DNA from: Phenylobacterium sp.
GTDB taxonomy: Bacteria; Pseudomonadota; Alphaproteobacteria; Caulobacterales; Caulobacteraceae
Assembly: GCF_013911965.1 (NCBI RefSeq)
Contig: NZ_JACESE010000012.1
Coordinates: 58,504-122,503, forward strand
Direction: 5' to 3'
DNA: 64,000 nt
Shown in pieces: positions 17,991-27,242 of this stretch. The position numbers and the translations under genes were made by a program. Under the pieces are notes generated by a model that made no database searches, was not told the DNA's origin, and saw nothing but the letters and a program-made list of their open reading frames with translations. Position 1 is the stretch's first letter; each line of letters starts with the position of its first letter.

Positions 17991-19072
17991 TCGGCCGAGA
18001 ACGCGACGAAGCTCCTGTCTATTTTATTGGCCCTCTCCCCCCACCTACAAGTGGACAATCGTTTGCCACCAAGTTGCTGCTTGACGCTTGTAGAGACTCT
18101 GGACTCCCCCTTGTGGTGCTCAACACCATCCGGGGATCCACCGCCTCAACATCAACTAACGTTTTGGTTCGAGCACGCCGCGCTGCTTTCGCGATCACAA
18201 AGATACTCTTAGGGCGTCGCGGACGGTCCTACTATATCTCAGTTGACGCCAATAGGGGCATGGCAATCACGTGCGTCTATGTAGCCGCGGCCCGGCTACG
18301 TGGTGGGCGCATTCATCTACACCATCACACCTACGGGCACATATCATCGCCCAACATCCTAGGCCGCTCACTGGCATTGCTAGCAGGCGCTTCAGCCAAC
18401 CACATCTGTATATGCCCGCGTATGGGCGATGCTCTACGTAACCAGTATCCAAATGTAAAACGGACGACTGCTCTATCCAACATCAGGTTCGTGAAGCCTC
18501 CGCCGATCGAAGAGTTAATGCTCTCGCGAGCGAGCCAGCAAATAATACGTCTCGGCCACATGTCTCGCTTGAGCGAGGCGAAGGGCATCATCGAATGCAT
18601 TACCCTACTGGAGCGATTGCAGAAAGAAGGCTTTACCGCACATCTTCACCTTGCCGGTTCAATCGAACCCGATGCTAGAAAACACATTGAAGCAGCGATA
18701 AAAAAGCATGGTGAAAAGATCATCCTTCACGGGTTTGTATCCGGCGCCGAAAAGGACTCGTTCTTTAGGGAAATCGACTTCTTCCTGTTTCCAACCCGAT
18801 ACCATAACGAGACCCAAGGCATTGTTAACCTCGAAGCGATGTCGTTCGGTGTGCCTGTAATTGCCTTTGACAGATGCTGCATCGGTAGCGACGCAGAAGG
18901 GGGTGGCGGACTAGCCATCCCACCAACAGACGACTATGTTGAGGCTGCCGCCGCCTTTATATCCGATGCCATGTCAACAATGAGAGAGAAGCGAGCGCTC
19001 GCGCGCGAGAGATTCGATTACTTGCTCAATCATTCGTCTCGGGAAATTGATGAATTGATTGGTGAACTCTGA
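17987..19072 (+). CDS. Family 4 glycosyltransferase in an AT-richer block
   Basis: The 361-residue GT-B glycosyltransferase starts with an ATGA overlap at 17987. It opens with YFIGPLPPPTSGQSFATK, and the C-domain has LGHMSRLSEAKGIIE, a HGFVSGAEKDSFF loop and the PTRYHNETQGIVNLEAMSFGVPVIA donor-binding region. The sugar is unknown. Codon use is noticeably less GC-biased than in the neighbours upstream and downstream, as is that of the next two genes, which suggests a separately acquired, strain-specific block of glycan genes. It ends overlapping the start of the next gene. Confidence 0.85.
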   Translation: MIGRERDEAPVYFIGPLPPPTSGQSFATKLLLDACRDSGLPLVVLNTIRGSTASTSTNVLVRARRAAFAITKILLGRRGRSYYISVDANRGMAITCVYVAAARLRGGRIHLHHHTYGHISSPNILGRSLALLAGASANHICICPRMGDALRNQYPNVKRTTALSNIRFVKPPPIEELMLSRASQQIIRLGHMSRLSEAKGIIECITLLERLQKEGFTAHLHLAGSIEPDARKHIEAAIKKHGEKIILHGFVSGAEKDSFFREIDFFLFPTRYHNETQGIVNLEAMSFGVPVIAFDRCCIGSDAEGGGGLAIPPTDDYVEAAAAFISDAMSTMREKRALARERFDYLLNHSSREIDELIGEL

Positions 19073-20133
19073 TGCGTCGACGCTCGACAACCATAATCGG
19101 GGCTTTTGGCGGAAATAACGCCGGAGACGAGGCAATCCTTTCCTCGATATCCAAGCTAATTGATATCGCCGATACCGGCCGAGACAAAAATGTTATTTCC
19201 CTGTCGTCAAATATTACTCCCGACGCTGTCGAAATTTATCGGAGCGAATTCTCTTCGTTTTCGACAGCGAGAAATATAGTTTCCTCCGCCGCGCTTTGCA
19301 TTTCGCGCGACCTCATCATAGGCGGAGGACAAATAATAAACGGCTCTCGTGTACCCTTGTATTTGATGTTCATGACATCTTGCGCGGCGCTAGCGCGGGT
19401 CACGGGAGGCAGAGTATTGATGATCGGGGTCGGGACAAATCGTGTCCATAAGTACTTTCTATCCTCTCTCTTCGCGAATATTTTGGTCCGGATTTGCAAC
19501 TCCGTTTATGTTAGAGACGCACATTCAAAGCGCGATCTATTGGCAATTGGGTGCAGAGAGGAAGAAATCTCAATAGCTCCCGATGTTGTACTCTCGGGCG
19601 TAATCGGTCGATCGCAAATAGAGAGAGATCGGGTGGTCGTAGCTATTCATCACCACCCGACCGAACAACACCTTTCACCAAAGGAAACAATCGATCTAAC
19701 TATAGCAGTGGCGAGCCGATACCCACAGCATAAGATTATAGTCGTTGCGCATGATGTTAGATCGGCATTTGATCACGGCCTACTGAGCGTAATCGCATCA
19801 GAAGTACGCGGCGTCGAAACCGTTGCCCTTCGAACGGCGGAGATGGCGGTAGAGCTCTACTCAAAGGCAGCACTCGTGGTGTCTTCGCGTATGCACCCGC
19901 TTATAATAGGGCTGATTTGTGGATCAAGCGTGGTGCCCATATCGATAAGCGAGAAAGTTCGCGACTTCTCGGCATCTTATGACCTTCGCTCCATAGATGA
20001 TAGCAGCGGATACGGCGATATGAATTTGTTGGCCGTCGAGAATAAAGCGAAGATCGATACGATCTCAAAGCGCATTCTTGAGAACAGAGGCAGACTCGTC
20101 AGTATCTTCCGAGATGCTTTTGGGGAGCGTTGA
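19072..20133 (+). CDS. Polysaccharide pyruvyl transferase family protein 2
   Basis: This 353-residue PF04230 protein has GAFGGNNAGDEAILSSI at the N-terminus, GGGQIINGS in the middle and VVSSRMHPLIIGLICGSSVVPIS near the C-terminus. This follows the CsaB/WcaK pattern more closely than the other copy. It probably transfers pyruvate to a sugar on the lipid-linked intermediate, adding negative charge. TGATG overlap with the upstream gene shows coupling. The gene is AT-richer than the window average. Two pyruvyl transferases in one locus suggest two modified sugars or divergence of one copy. Confidence 0.85.
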   Translation: MRRRSTTIIGAFGGNNAGDEAILSSISKLIDIADTGRDKNVISLSSNITPDAVEIYRSEFSSFSTARNIVSSAALCISRDLIIGGGQIINGSRVPLYLMFMTSCAALARVTGGRVLMIGVGTNRVHKYFLSSLFANILVRICNSVYVRDAHSKRDLLAIGCREEEISIAPDVVLSGVIGRSQIERDRVVVAIHHHPTEQHLSPKETIDLTIAVASRYPQHKIIVVAHDVRSAFDHGLLSVIASEVRGVETVALRTAEMAVELYSKAALVVSSRMHPLIIGLICGSSVVPISISEKVRDFSASYDLRSIDDSSGYGDMNLLAVENKAKIDTISKRILENRGRLVSIFRDAFGER

Positions 20134-20134
20134 A

Positions 20135-21007
20135 ATGGATACCGACCGGGTTCCTGATTTTTTGATCATTGGCGCCATGAAGGCCGGCACCACGACGCTT
20201 TATCGCGATCTATCACAACACCCTAAGATCTTTTTGTCGGACCCAAAGGAGCCAAACGACCTTACTAGCGACAGGGTATTTACGCCCGCCGGGATACGAT
20301 CGTATCGCGCGCTTTTCTCTCTCGCGAGAAGAGACCAGTTGTGCGGGGAAGCCTCTACGGCTTATACGCGGGCGCCCAGATTCAGTGGAGTTGCGCAACG
20401 CGCTCGCCATGTGTGCGGGCCAGATCTAAAACTTATCTACATCGTACGCGACCCCTTCGAGAGGGCCGTCAGCCATTACAGGTATGCATACACTCGCGGC
20501 AGGACTCGCGAAAAACTTGAAGTCGATTTAGAAAAGAATCCGGAATACGCGCACGTTTCTGACTACGCGTTCCAACTGAAGCCTTGGGCTCAGACGTTTG
20601 ATCTCTCGTCTATTCTGATTGTCAAGTTCGAAGACTATGTCCAGGATCGCGAGCGCATATTCTCGGATGTCTCGAGGTTTCTAGGCGTAGATGCTGGGTT
20701 TAGCTTGAACACCTCTGAACGCTTCAACGTGACCGACGACATTAGGGTGAGCAAGGGGTTGGTTGAGCGGGTTCTTGCTAGCGACACGTTTCAGAGGCGG
20801 GTCAAGCCTCTTCTCAGCGAGGATGTGCGAGGATTTGGAAAACGGTTCCTTCTACGAACAGGAACTCCCCCAGCCAGATCGCTCCCCGATCCCCATCTTC
20901 GCGATCGCTTCATGGAACGGCTCTCCGTACCAAATCAGCTTATTTCTCAGACAGTAGGAGCGGTGCGGCTGGGCGATGTGCTGGGCGGGGTTGACCCCTG
21001 GGTTTGA
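20135..21007 (+). CDS. Sulfotransferase family protein
   Basis: This 290-residue PAPS-dependent sulfotransferase-like protein has a 5'-phosphosulfate-binding loop GAMKAGTTTLYRDLSQHP near the N-terminus. The 3'-phosphate-binding motif is YIVRDPFERAVSHY. ATG 20135 follows GGGGAG. It would transfer sulfate to a glycan hydroxyl. CysQ at 12.9 kb could remove the resulting PAP. It is at the end of the plus-strand run, and its last 61 bases overlap the convergent Wzy-like gene. Composition is intermediate between the AT-rich block and the rest. Confidence 0.85.
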   Translation: MDTDRVPDFLIIGAMKAGTTTLYRDLSQHPKIFLSDPKEPNDLTSDRVFTPAGIRSYRALFSLARRDQLCGEASTAYTRAPRFSGVAQRARHVCGPDLKLIYIVRDPFERAVSHYRYAYTRGRTREKLEVDLEKNPEYAHVSDYAFQLKPWAQTFDLSSILIVKFEDYVQDRERIFSDVSRFLGVDAGFSLNTSERFNVTDDIRVSKGLVERVLASDTFQRRVKPLLSEDVRGFGKRFLLRTGTPPARSLPDPHLRDRFMERLSVPNQLISQTVGAVRLGDVLGGVDPWV

Positions 21008-22305
21008 CGCCTTCGTGGGGAGTTCAGCGCGCTTGAGCTAAGACCGAGGAAGAGCGCGATACAAAGCCATTCACCGATAGTGAAGCTTCCGCCGTCTCCT
21101 GAAAGCTGCGATCTCAGGATCGGGAGCGTCAGAATAGCCGCCATGAAGCCTACAACCGGCACGGTTCGCGCTCGAAGGACCGCGGATCCAAGCATCGCTA
21201 GCAAGGCGAACAAGTATGTCGCCGCACAACTTAGGCTAAGAATGCCGCCCTGAAGCCAGGCAGCCAGAAAGAGGTTGTGAACTTGGTGGTAGACGACGCC
21301 TCGACCGACGCGTGTCGAGGCAGCGACTTCCGCACCGGTTCCACGACCAAGCACCGGGGCTTGTGCGATCGCATCAAGCGCTTCGGCATACATGCCGAGT
21401 CTACCATCCTCACTGATCGAACCTAGTCGTTGACCTACAATGTTGGTTACGCCGGACCCCTGAACGGCGATAAGCGCAACCACAGCTATAGCTAAGGACG
21501 ACGCAAGCACACCAAAGAGCGTTATCTTTCGTCCAGAGCTTAACCAAGCGATCGCGAGCACCAGACTTGCAGCAATGGTGGCCACGATCAGGCTGCGGCT
21601 CACGCTGAGAATCACAACAGTTGCCGCCAGTGCTACACCGGCCACGGCGGAGACACGCATGGATGCCGTGGCCCCCGTCCACGACATCGCAGTTACGGCC
21701 GCAGCCAGCCCGCCTAACCATATGAATGAAAGCGCTGTGTGCCGGAGCGCTGTCGATACAATATCGCCGCTTGCGATCTGATCAGGCGTATTGAAAAGAT
21801 TTAGGAAGAGGGCGAATTGCAGCACCGTCGGGTTACCCGACTCCAGCGCTCGCACCACTAGGCCCATCATCGATATGCCACGGGCCGCCAGCACGAAGTT
21901 GGCCACGATCAGGAATGTCCCGGCCGACACGAGAGGTGCCAGGCAGAGGGTCCGCAGGATCATGTCTCTAGGCCGCGTGCCGACATAAAGGGCGATGCCC
22001 AAGCCCATCACACCATAGATGAGCATCTTGGCGATCTGGCTGAAGCCCTCTGTCGGACTGATGGAATGCAGCAGGCTGACCACCAGGGAAAAGAGATAGG
22101 CGAAGAAGGCGCCCCAGAACACCAATGTGCCCTTCGGGAGATCGACGATGCGCGGGCCGCCCAGCACCTGGGCAAATCCGTACGCCGCCATCGGGAACAT
22201 GACGAGGTGGACCAGCTTAAGCGCCAGTCCCACATTCAGCAGCGTCACCCATTGGATCGGTCCAAGGGCGAAGACCAGCAGCAGCGGCCAATCCACGCGC
22301 TTCAT
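20947..22305 (-). CDS. O-antigen ligase/polymerase-like membrane protein 2
   Basis: This 452-residue polytopic inner-membrane protein has about eleven hydrophobic segments and a periplasmic loop with EDGRLGMYAEALDAIAQAPVLGRGTGAEV and YHQVHNLFLAAWLQGG, the Wzy_C signature. It is likely the second polymerase/ligase of the locus. It is encoded opposite to the glycosyltransferases and in the same direction as the flippase and GMP genes. Its C-terminal 20 codons overlap the sulfotransferase gene on the other strand, an unusual tail-to-tail overlap. Whether it or the protein at 4.1-5.4 kb is the polymerase cannot be told from sequence. Confidence 0.85.
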   Translation of the reverse strand: MKRVDWPLLLVFALGPIQWVTLLNVGLALKLVHLVMFPMAAYGFAQVLGGPRIVDLPKGTLVFWGAFFAYLFSLVVSLLHSISPTEGFSQIAKMLIYGVMGLGIALYVGTRPRDMILRTLCLAPLVSAGTFLIVANFVLAARGISMMGLVVRALESGNPTVLQFALFLNLFNTPDQIASGDIVSTALRHTALSFIWLGGLAAAVTAMSWTGATASMRVSAVAGVALAATVVILSVSRSLIVATIAASLVLAIAWLSSGRKITLFGVLASSLAIAVVALIAVQGSGVTNIVGQRLGSISEDGRLGMYAEALDAIAQAPVLGRGTGAEVAASTRVGRGVVYHQVHNLFLAAWLQGGILSLSCAATYLFALLAMLGSAVLRARTVPVVGFMAAILTLPILRSQLSGDGGSFTIGEWLCIALFLGLSSSALNSPRRRQTQGSTPPSTSPSRTAPTV

Positions 22306-22346
22306 TGACGGTCCTCATTCAAGCGCCCGCGGTCCATTAGAATGAC

Positions 22347-23810
22347 CTAAGCCAGGAAAGGACGCAGCCGCTTTGGGGCAGCGACGACCAACGGTTCGTA
22401 GGCGTCCGGCGCCAACCGCGATACACCAAAGCGCACCATTGCAACATAGCACAGTGCACCGACCACAACGGCGGCGGCAAGCACGATCCATGCCGCGGCG
22501 GCGGCGACCGGCGCGATCAGCAGGATGGCTCTCACGATCAGGTACATGACAAAACTGGGGATCGCGAAGGCGGCAAGGGTACGGACCTGCGCAGCTACAC
22601 CCAAGCCGATCAGTCGGCGGGTCGTCTCCATGCCGGCCGGTATGGTGACCAGCCCGCGCGCCACGACGCCGATGGCGGCACCGGTCACGCCCCAGACACC
22701 GCCGACCAGAGCGGCAGCAACAGCGACGATGGCGCTGCCGAGACTCATACGCGCAGCGATGTTGGGGCGGCCGATGGCGATCAGCATGGGGTTCATGACC
22801 TGCAGCGCGAGCGCCGGGAAGATCGCGAAGCAAAGCATCCCGGACGCCTCGGCGGCAGGTCGCCATGTTTCGCCGAGCACCAGCACCAGGAGCGTTGGGG
22901 CGGTGGCGGCCGCGCCCACGAACGCGGGGACTGATATCGCGGCCACCGCCGAGAGGGCGCGCAAGTAGGAGACCGATCGGTCGCCGCTGGCGCGGGAGAA
23001 TGCCGGAAGCAAGACGCTCACGAGCGGAGCAGCGAACACCTGCGTCAGCAACTGGTTGATCTGCGAAGCCACTCGGAAGTGCGCGACCGTCTGCGGGCCG
23101 AGCATGAGGCCCAGCCCCAGTTGCACGAACCGAAGGCTGCCAGTCGTCAGGACGGCGCTAAGCGCCAGCTGCCAGCCGAATGCGATCTGGCGCCTGGCCT
23201 CGCTCAGGCTGATCTGGCGGCCCGGGGTCCAGCGCGCAAGCACCCAGGTGACGATAAGCAGGCCGAGCGCTTCGATCAGGTTAAAAGCGACCACCGCCCA
23301 GGCGCCCCAGCCTCGGGTCGCCAGCCAGATCGCCGCCGCCGCGGCGGCGAGGGAGGCGAACACCTGAGACAGGGTGAGCAGGCGGTGACGGAACTCGCGC
23401 TCAATCCTCGCTTCCTGTATCGCTGCGGCACCGGTGAAAACCAGCACAAGCGAGGCGGCGATCGTCAGCTTGACCAGCCGCGCTTCTCCGTAGACCTGCG
23501 CCAATAGCGGTGCCGACAGGGCGACCAAGCCCGCCAGAAGGCATCCCAAACCGAAGTTCAACCACCATGCCGTGTCGGTGACTACATCGCTCACGGTCTC
23601 GCGCTGTATCACCACATCTCGAAAGCCGCGAGCGAGCAGCGTCCGAAGGATCACCACCAGTGCGACCGGGATGGAGGCGATGCCGAATTCCATCGGGGAC
23701 ATCAGCCCGGCCAGGGCGAAAAAGGCGACCGCATTTGCGAACTGGCGGCCACCGAAGCGGGCGAACAGCCAGGCTGCGCTGATCGCAGAGCGTCGCGCGA
23801 GTTTGCTCAT
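22347..23810 (-). CDS. Wzx-like polysaccharide flippase
   Basis: This 487-residue protein has about fourteen hydrophobic helices and belongs to the MOP superfamily (Polysacc_synt_3). It begins SKLARRSAISAAWLFARFGGRQFANAV and has the paired-helix pattern of lipid-linked oligosaccharide flippases. It moves the undecaprenyl-linked repeat unit to the periplasmic face. ATG 23810 overlaps the stop of the upstream GMP-AGE gene; a longer frame reaching 24002 is only read-through of that gene's antisense codons. It completes the Wzx/Wzy/Wzc/OPX set. Confidence 0.9.
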   Translation of the reverse strand: MSKLARRSAISAAWLFARFGGRQFANAVAFFALAGLMSPMEFGIASIPVALVVILRTLLARGFRDVVIQRETVSDVVTDTAWWLNFGLGCLLAGLVALSAPLLAQVYGEARLVKLTIAASLVLVFTGAAAIQEARIEREFRHRLLTLSQVFASLAAAAAAIWLATRGWGAWAVVAFNLIEALGLLIVTWVLARWTPGRQISLSEARRQIAFGWQLALSAVLTTGSLRFVQLGLGLMLGPQTVAHFRVASQINQLLTQVFAAPLVSVLLPAFSRASGDRSVSYLRALSAVAAISVPAFVGAAATAPTLLVLVLGETWRPAAEASGMLCFAIFPALALQVMNPMLIAIGRPNIAARMSLGSAIVAVAAALVGGVWGVTGAAIGVVARGLVTIPAGMETTRRLIGLGVAAQVRTLAAFAIPSFVMYLIVRAILLIAPVAAAAAWIVLAAAVVVGALCYVAMVRFGVSRLAPDAYEPLVVAAPKRLRPFLA

Positions 23811-25969
23811 AGCGCGCGGGCGTGCGAGAGGGCCTGGACCGCCCCGATCAAGTGATAGAACGAGCTCCCCGGCGCGGGCTCGAGACGGAAGGTTTCGTCC
23901 GGGGCCATCAGGTCCCACCAGGCCGCAGGCGCCAGATAGGCGGCCAGGCCGCTGGCGGCCGGCAGGGGGTTTTGCCCCAGGGCCAGGGACGCCTTCAGCC
24001 ATTCGGTCTGCGGCCAGAGGCGGGCGGCGGTGTCACGGACGGTGAAGTCGTCGTGAAGTGCGTTCATGGCCACGCCGCGCGCGGGGTCCACGCCGCGCAG
24101 GCCGGCGGCATAGAGCCGTTCGGCAGCCGGGCCGGCGCGGGGCTCTCCAGTCTTCTCGCCCCAGCGGGCCAGCAACCAGGCCCATTCGAACTGGTGGCCC
24201 GGTTCGACCCGGCGGCCGTCCTCGCCCGGCGCGGGGGCCCAGGCTTCGTCAAAGAACTCGCGAAGAAAGCCGCCTTCGGGGTCGATGAAGCGGGCGAGCG
24301 CGAGGTCGACGATCTCGGCCGCCAGCGCTTCCCATTCCGACCCGCCGCCGGCCTCCATCCAGGCCATGGCGGCCTCGAGGAGGTGCATGTGGGCGTTGGC
24401 CTGGAACGGGTGAGGCTCGACCTCGCGGAAGCCGCCGGCCGGATGGCGCAGTCGCTCGATCGCGCCCAGCAGACGCTGGGCCTCGCCGGCCAGATCGGCA
24501 TGGCCCGGGTCGGCCCGATGCAGTGTGGCCATGGCCAGCAGGGCGAAGGCTTGATCATAGAGGGCGGCGGTCTCGTCCAGCGGTTCGCCCGTTTCGCTCA
24601 CCAGCGCCCGGAAGAGTCCGTCGGGGCGGCGATAGCGATTCAGGAAGTAGTCCATGCCGTGCCAGGCCGCCTGCCGCCACGGGCCTTCCCACCCCATCAT
24701 GCCGGCCGTGGCATAGACGAAGGTCTGGCGCGTCTGGACCCGTGACCGGCGCGGTGCGCTGACGGGTCGTCCGTCCGGTGTCAGGGCTTCACGGAAGCCG
24801 CCCGCAACGTGGTCGGCGCCCACGGTCCACCAGAGCGGCAGGGCGCTCGTCCTCAGCCAGGTGTCGAACCAGGCCGCAGCCTCTTCGACTGTGGCGAACG
24901 GGGTCTTGGCGTCCGTGGCCCGCACGCCGAACCGTTCGGCCGCCGCCTTCACCTTCTGCGTCGCGCCGAGGCTGCTGACCAGAACCCGCCCCCGGTCGGC
25001 GATGACGGCGATGTTCGACAGGCCGATCACCGCCACGCCCATACCATCCCCGGCCCGGACGAGACTGCCCTCCACATCGACGAGAAGACCGTCGCCTGAC
25101 ACGACATTGCCCGAGGCGTCCTGCGCCCCGACCGACCAGACGGCGTCCCAGGCGCCCAGGTCGGACCAGGCGAAAGACACCGGCAGGACAGCGGCCCGGT
25201 CCGTCTTCTCCATGACGGCATAGTCGATCGAGATCTTCGGCGCGTTCCGAAAGGCCGGCGCGAGCTCCGTCGCCGGACGCCCGCAGCCCGCCACGGACGA
25301 CGACTCGATGGAGTCGCGCGCCGCGGCGGCGATTTCGGGGGCGAAGCGGTCGAGCTCGGCCATCAGCACGCCGGCGGCGACGACGAAGTTGCCGCTGTTC
25401 CAGAGGTAGCCTTCGGCGATGTAGCGTTCGGCCGTCGCGGCGTCGGGCTTTTCGACGAACGCCGCCACCTGCCGCACCGGGCCGAGCTCGGCGCCTGGCG
25501 AGATGTAGCCGTAGGCGGTCGATGGCGCCGTGGGAGAGACGCCGAGCGTCACGATGCGTCCGTCCCGGGCGGCCTCTATGGCCAGGCCGGCGGCGGCGCG
25601 GAACGCTTCGCCGTCCGGAATGTGGTGGTCGGCGGCGACGACGACGGCCACGCCGCTGGCGTCGCGCGCCTCGATCCAGGCGCAGGCCGCGGCCATGGCC
25701 GGCGCGGAGTCTCGCGGCTCGGGCTCAAGGAGGACGGCCGCCTCGACGCCGGTCGCGCTCAGCTGGCTTGCGATAAGATCGGCGTGGGCGGCGCCGGCCA
25801 CCACCACGACCTGCCCCCCTTCGGCCAGGCCGGCCACGCGCAGCACCGTGTCCTGGAACATGGACCGTTCGCCGACGAGGGGGAGGAACTGCTTGGGACG
25901 GGTCGGCGTCGACTCCGGCCACAGGCGCGTGCCCGATCCGCCGCACATGATCACGGGATAGACCGCCAC
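23807..25969 (-). CDS. Mannose-1-phosphate guanylyltransferase fused to an AGE-family isomerase
   Basis: This 720-residue fusion starts at GTG 25969 behind a GGGGAAAGAGAG stretch. Residues 1 to about 340 are a GMP domain with VIMCGGSGTRLWPES and PKQFLPL; it makes GDP-mannose from mannose-1-phosphate. Residues from about 360 to the end match the N-acylglucosamine 2-epimerase (AGE, alpha/alpha toroid) family, with WEGPWRQAAWHGMDYFLNRYR and PGHQFEWAWLLARW. AGE-type domains include mannose and mannose-6-phosphate isomerases, so this domain may replace the cupin mannose-6-phosphate isomerase of classical ManC. A phosphomannomutase is not in the window. The product feeds gmd-fcl. Confidence 0.88.
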   Translation of the reverse strand: MAVYPVIMCGGSGTRLWPESTPTRPKQFLPLVGERSMFQDTVLRVAGLAEGGQVVVVAGAAHADLIASQLSATGVEAAVLLEPEPRDSAPAMAAACAWIEARDASGVAVVVAADHHIPDGEAFRAAAGLAIEAARDGRIVTLGVSPTAPSTAYGYISPGAELGPVRQVAAFVEKPDAATAERYIAEGYLWNSGNFVVAAGVLMAELDRFAPEIAAAARDSIESSSVAGCGRPATELAPAFRNAPKISIDYAVMEKTDRAAVLPVSFAWSDLGAWDAVWSVGAQDASGNVVSGDGLLVDVEGSLVRAGDGMGVAVIGLSNIAVIADRGRVLVSSLGATQKVKAAAERFGVRATDAKTPFATVEEAAAWFDTWLRTSALPLWWTVGADHVAGGFREALTPDGRPVSAPRRSRVQTRQTFVYATAGMMGWEGPWRQAAWHGMDYFLNRYRRPDGLFRALVSETGEPLDETAALYDQAFALLAMATLHRADPGHADLAGEAQRLLGAIERLRHPAGGFREVEPHPFQANAHMHLLEAAMAWMEAGGGSEWEALAAEIVDLALARFIDPEGGFLREFFDEAWAPAPGEDGRRVEPGHQFEWAWLLARWGEKTGEPRAGPAAERLYAAGLRGVDPARGVAMNALHDDFTVRDTAARLWPQTEWLKASLALGQNPLPAASGLAAYLAPAAWWDLMAPDETFRLEPAPGSSFYHLIGAVQALSHARAL

Positions 25970-26170
25970 CTGAACTCTCTTTCCCCGACGCCGGGCCGCT
26001 GGCGCCACGATGGAACATCCGCGGCGCACAGACGACGACTTCTCGGTTAGCGTGCAAACCTCGCGCCCGCCAAGCGTCCTGTCGCTCAATTTGCGCGGAA
26101 GGCGCTTATGGGCGGCTTTTATTGCGCCCACATCACAGCAGCGCCCGCCAGCCGGGCGAAGTCGTGGGGC

Positions 26171-27145
26171 TCAGCCGTAGAATCTTCGATACCACTCGAC
26201 GAACCTCGGCAACCCCTCCTCAATCGGGACCTTCGGCGCGTAGCCCGTCAGCGCCGCCAGCCGGCTGATGTCCGCATAGGTCTCGGTGACGTCGCCCGGC
26301 TGCATGGGGCGGAAGACCTTTTCCGCCTTTCGGCCCAGCGCCGCCTCAAGCGTGCCGATCATGTCCATCAGGCCCACGGGCCGGCTGTCGCCGATGTTCA
26401 GCACGCGGTTCATGCCGCTCTCCGGCAGATGATCCAGCGCGCCCACCACCCCATCGACGATATCGTCGATATAGGTGAAGTCCCGCGCCATCTTCCCCTG
26501 GCCGTAAACCTCGATCGGTTCCCCAGCGAGGATTTTGCGGGTGAAGGAGAAGTAGGCCATGTCCGGCCGCCCCCACGGTCCGTAGACGGTGAAGAACCGC
26601 AGGCCGGTCTGCGGAAAGCCGTAGAGCTTCGCATAGGCGAAGCTCATCAGTTCGCAGGCGCGCTTGGTGGCGGCGTAGAGCGAGACCGGCTCGGCGGCCG
26701 CGTCGCTCTCCTTGAAGCCCGCCCCCTCGCCCGGACGGTCGCCATAGACCGAACTGGACGAGGCGTAGACGAGATGCTGGAAGCCCGCCTGGTGGCGGCA
26801 GGCCTCCATCACCGACAGGTGGCCGGCGAGGTTGGACCGCTCGTAGGCGAACGGATTCTCGATCGAGTAGCGGACGCCGGCCTGGGCGGCCAGGTGGACC
26901 ACCCGCACCGCCCCGGTCTCGCGCAGCAGTTCGGCGAAGGCCTCGGCCTCGGCGATGTCCATCCGCACCATGCGGAACCGGTCGCGCGCCTCCAGCCGTG
27001 CGGCCCGCGCGGCCTTCAGGGCCGGATCGTAATAGTCGTTGAACACATCCACGCCGACCACCGCCTCGCCGCGGTCGAGCAGGCGCTCGGCCACGTGCAT
27101 GCCGATGAAGCCGGCCGCGCCGGTTACGATGACGGGGGCGATCAT
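26171..27145 (-). CDS. UDP-glucuronate 4-epimerase
   Basis: This 324-residue extended short-chain dehydrogenase shows GAAGFIGMHVAERLL (NAD site), FNDYYDPALKAAR, AAQAGVRYSIENP, the SLYAATKRACELM catalytic tyrosine-lysine pair and TVYGPWGRPDMA. All are hallmarks of the LspL/CapI-type UDP-glucuronate 4-epimerases. It converts UDP-glucuronate from ugd to UDP-galacturonate. It lies upstream of the GMP-AGE gene on the same strand, about 200 bases away. The gene appears intact and of normal length. It strengthens the prediction of an acidic polymer. Confidence 0.92.
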   Translation of the reverse strand: MIAPVIVTGAAGFIGMHVAERLLDRGEAVVGVDVFNDYYDPALKAARAARLEARDRFRMVRMDIAEAEAFAELLRETGAVRVVHLAAQAGVRYSIENPFAYERSNLAGHLSVMEACRHQAGFQHLVYASSSSVYGDRPGEGAGFKESDAAAEPVSLYAATKRACELMSFAYAKLYGFPQTGLRFFTVYGPWGRPDMAYFSFTRKILAGEPIEVYGQGKMARDFTYIDDIVDGVVGALDHLPESGMNRVLNIGDSRPVGLMDMIGTLEAALGRKAEKVFRPMQPGDVTETYADISRLAALTGYAPKVPIEEGLPRFVEWYRRFYG

Positions 27146-27242
27146 GCCCGGTCCTCACGCTCCCAAACAGAGACGCCCGACGACAGAGCCATCGGGCGCA
27201 AGTCAGGCTTCGCATGAAACACCCCGGCGGTGAAGAGCGCCC

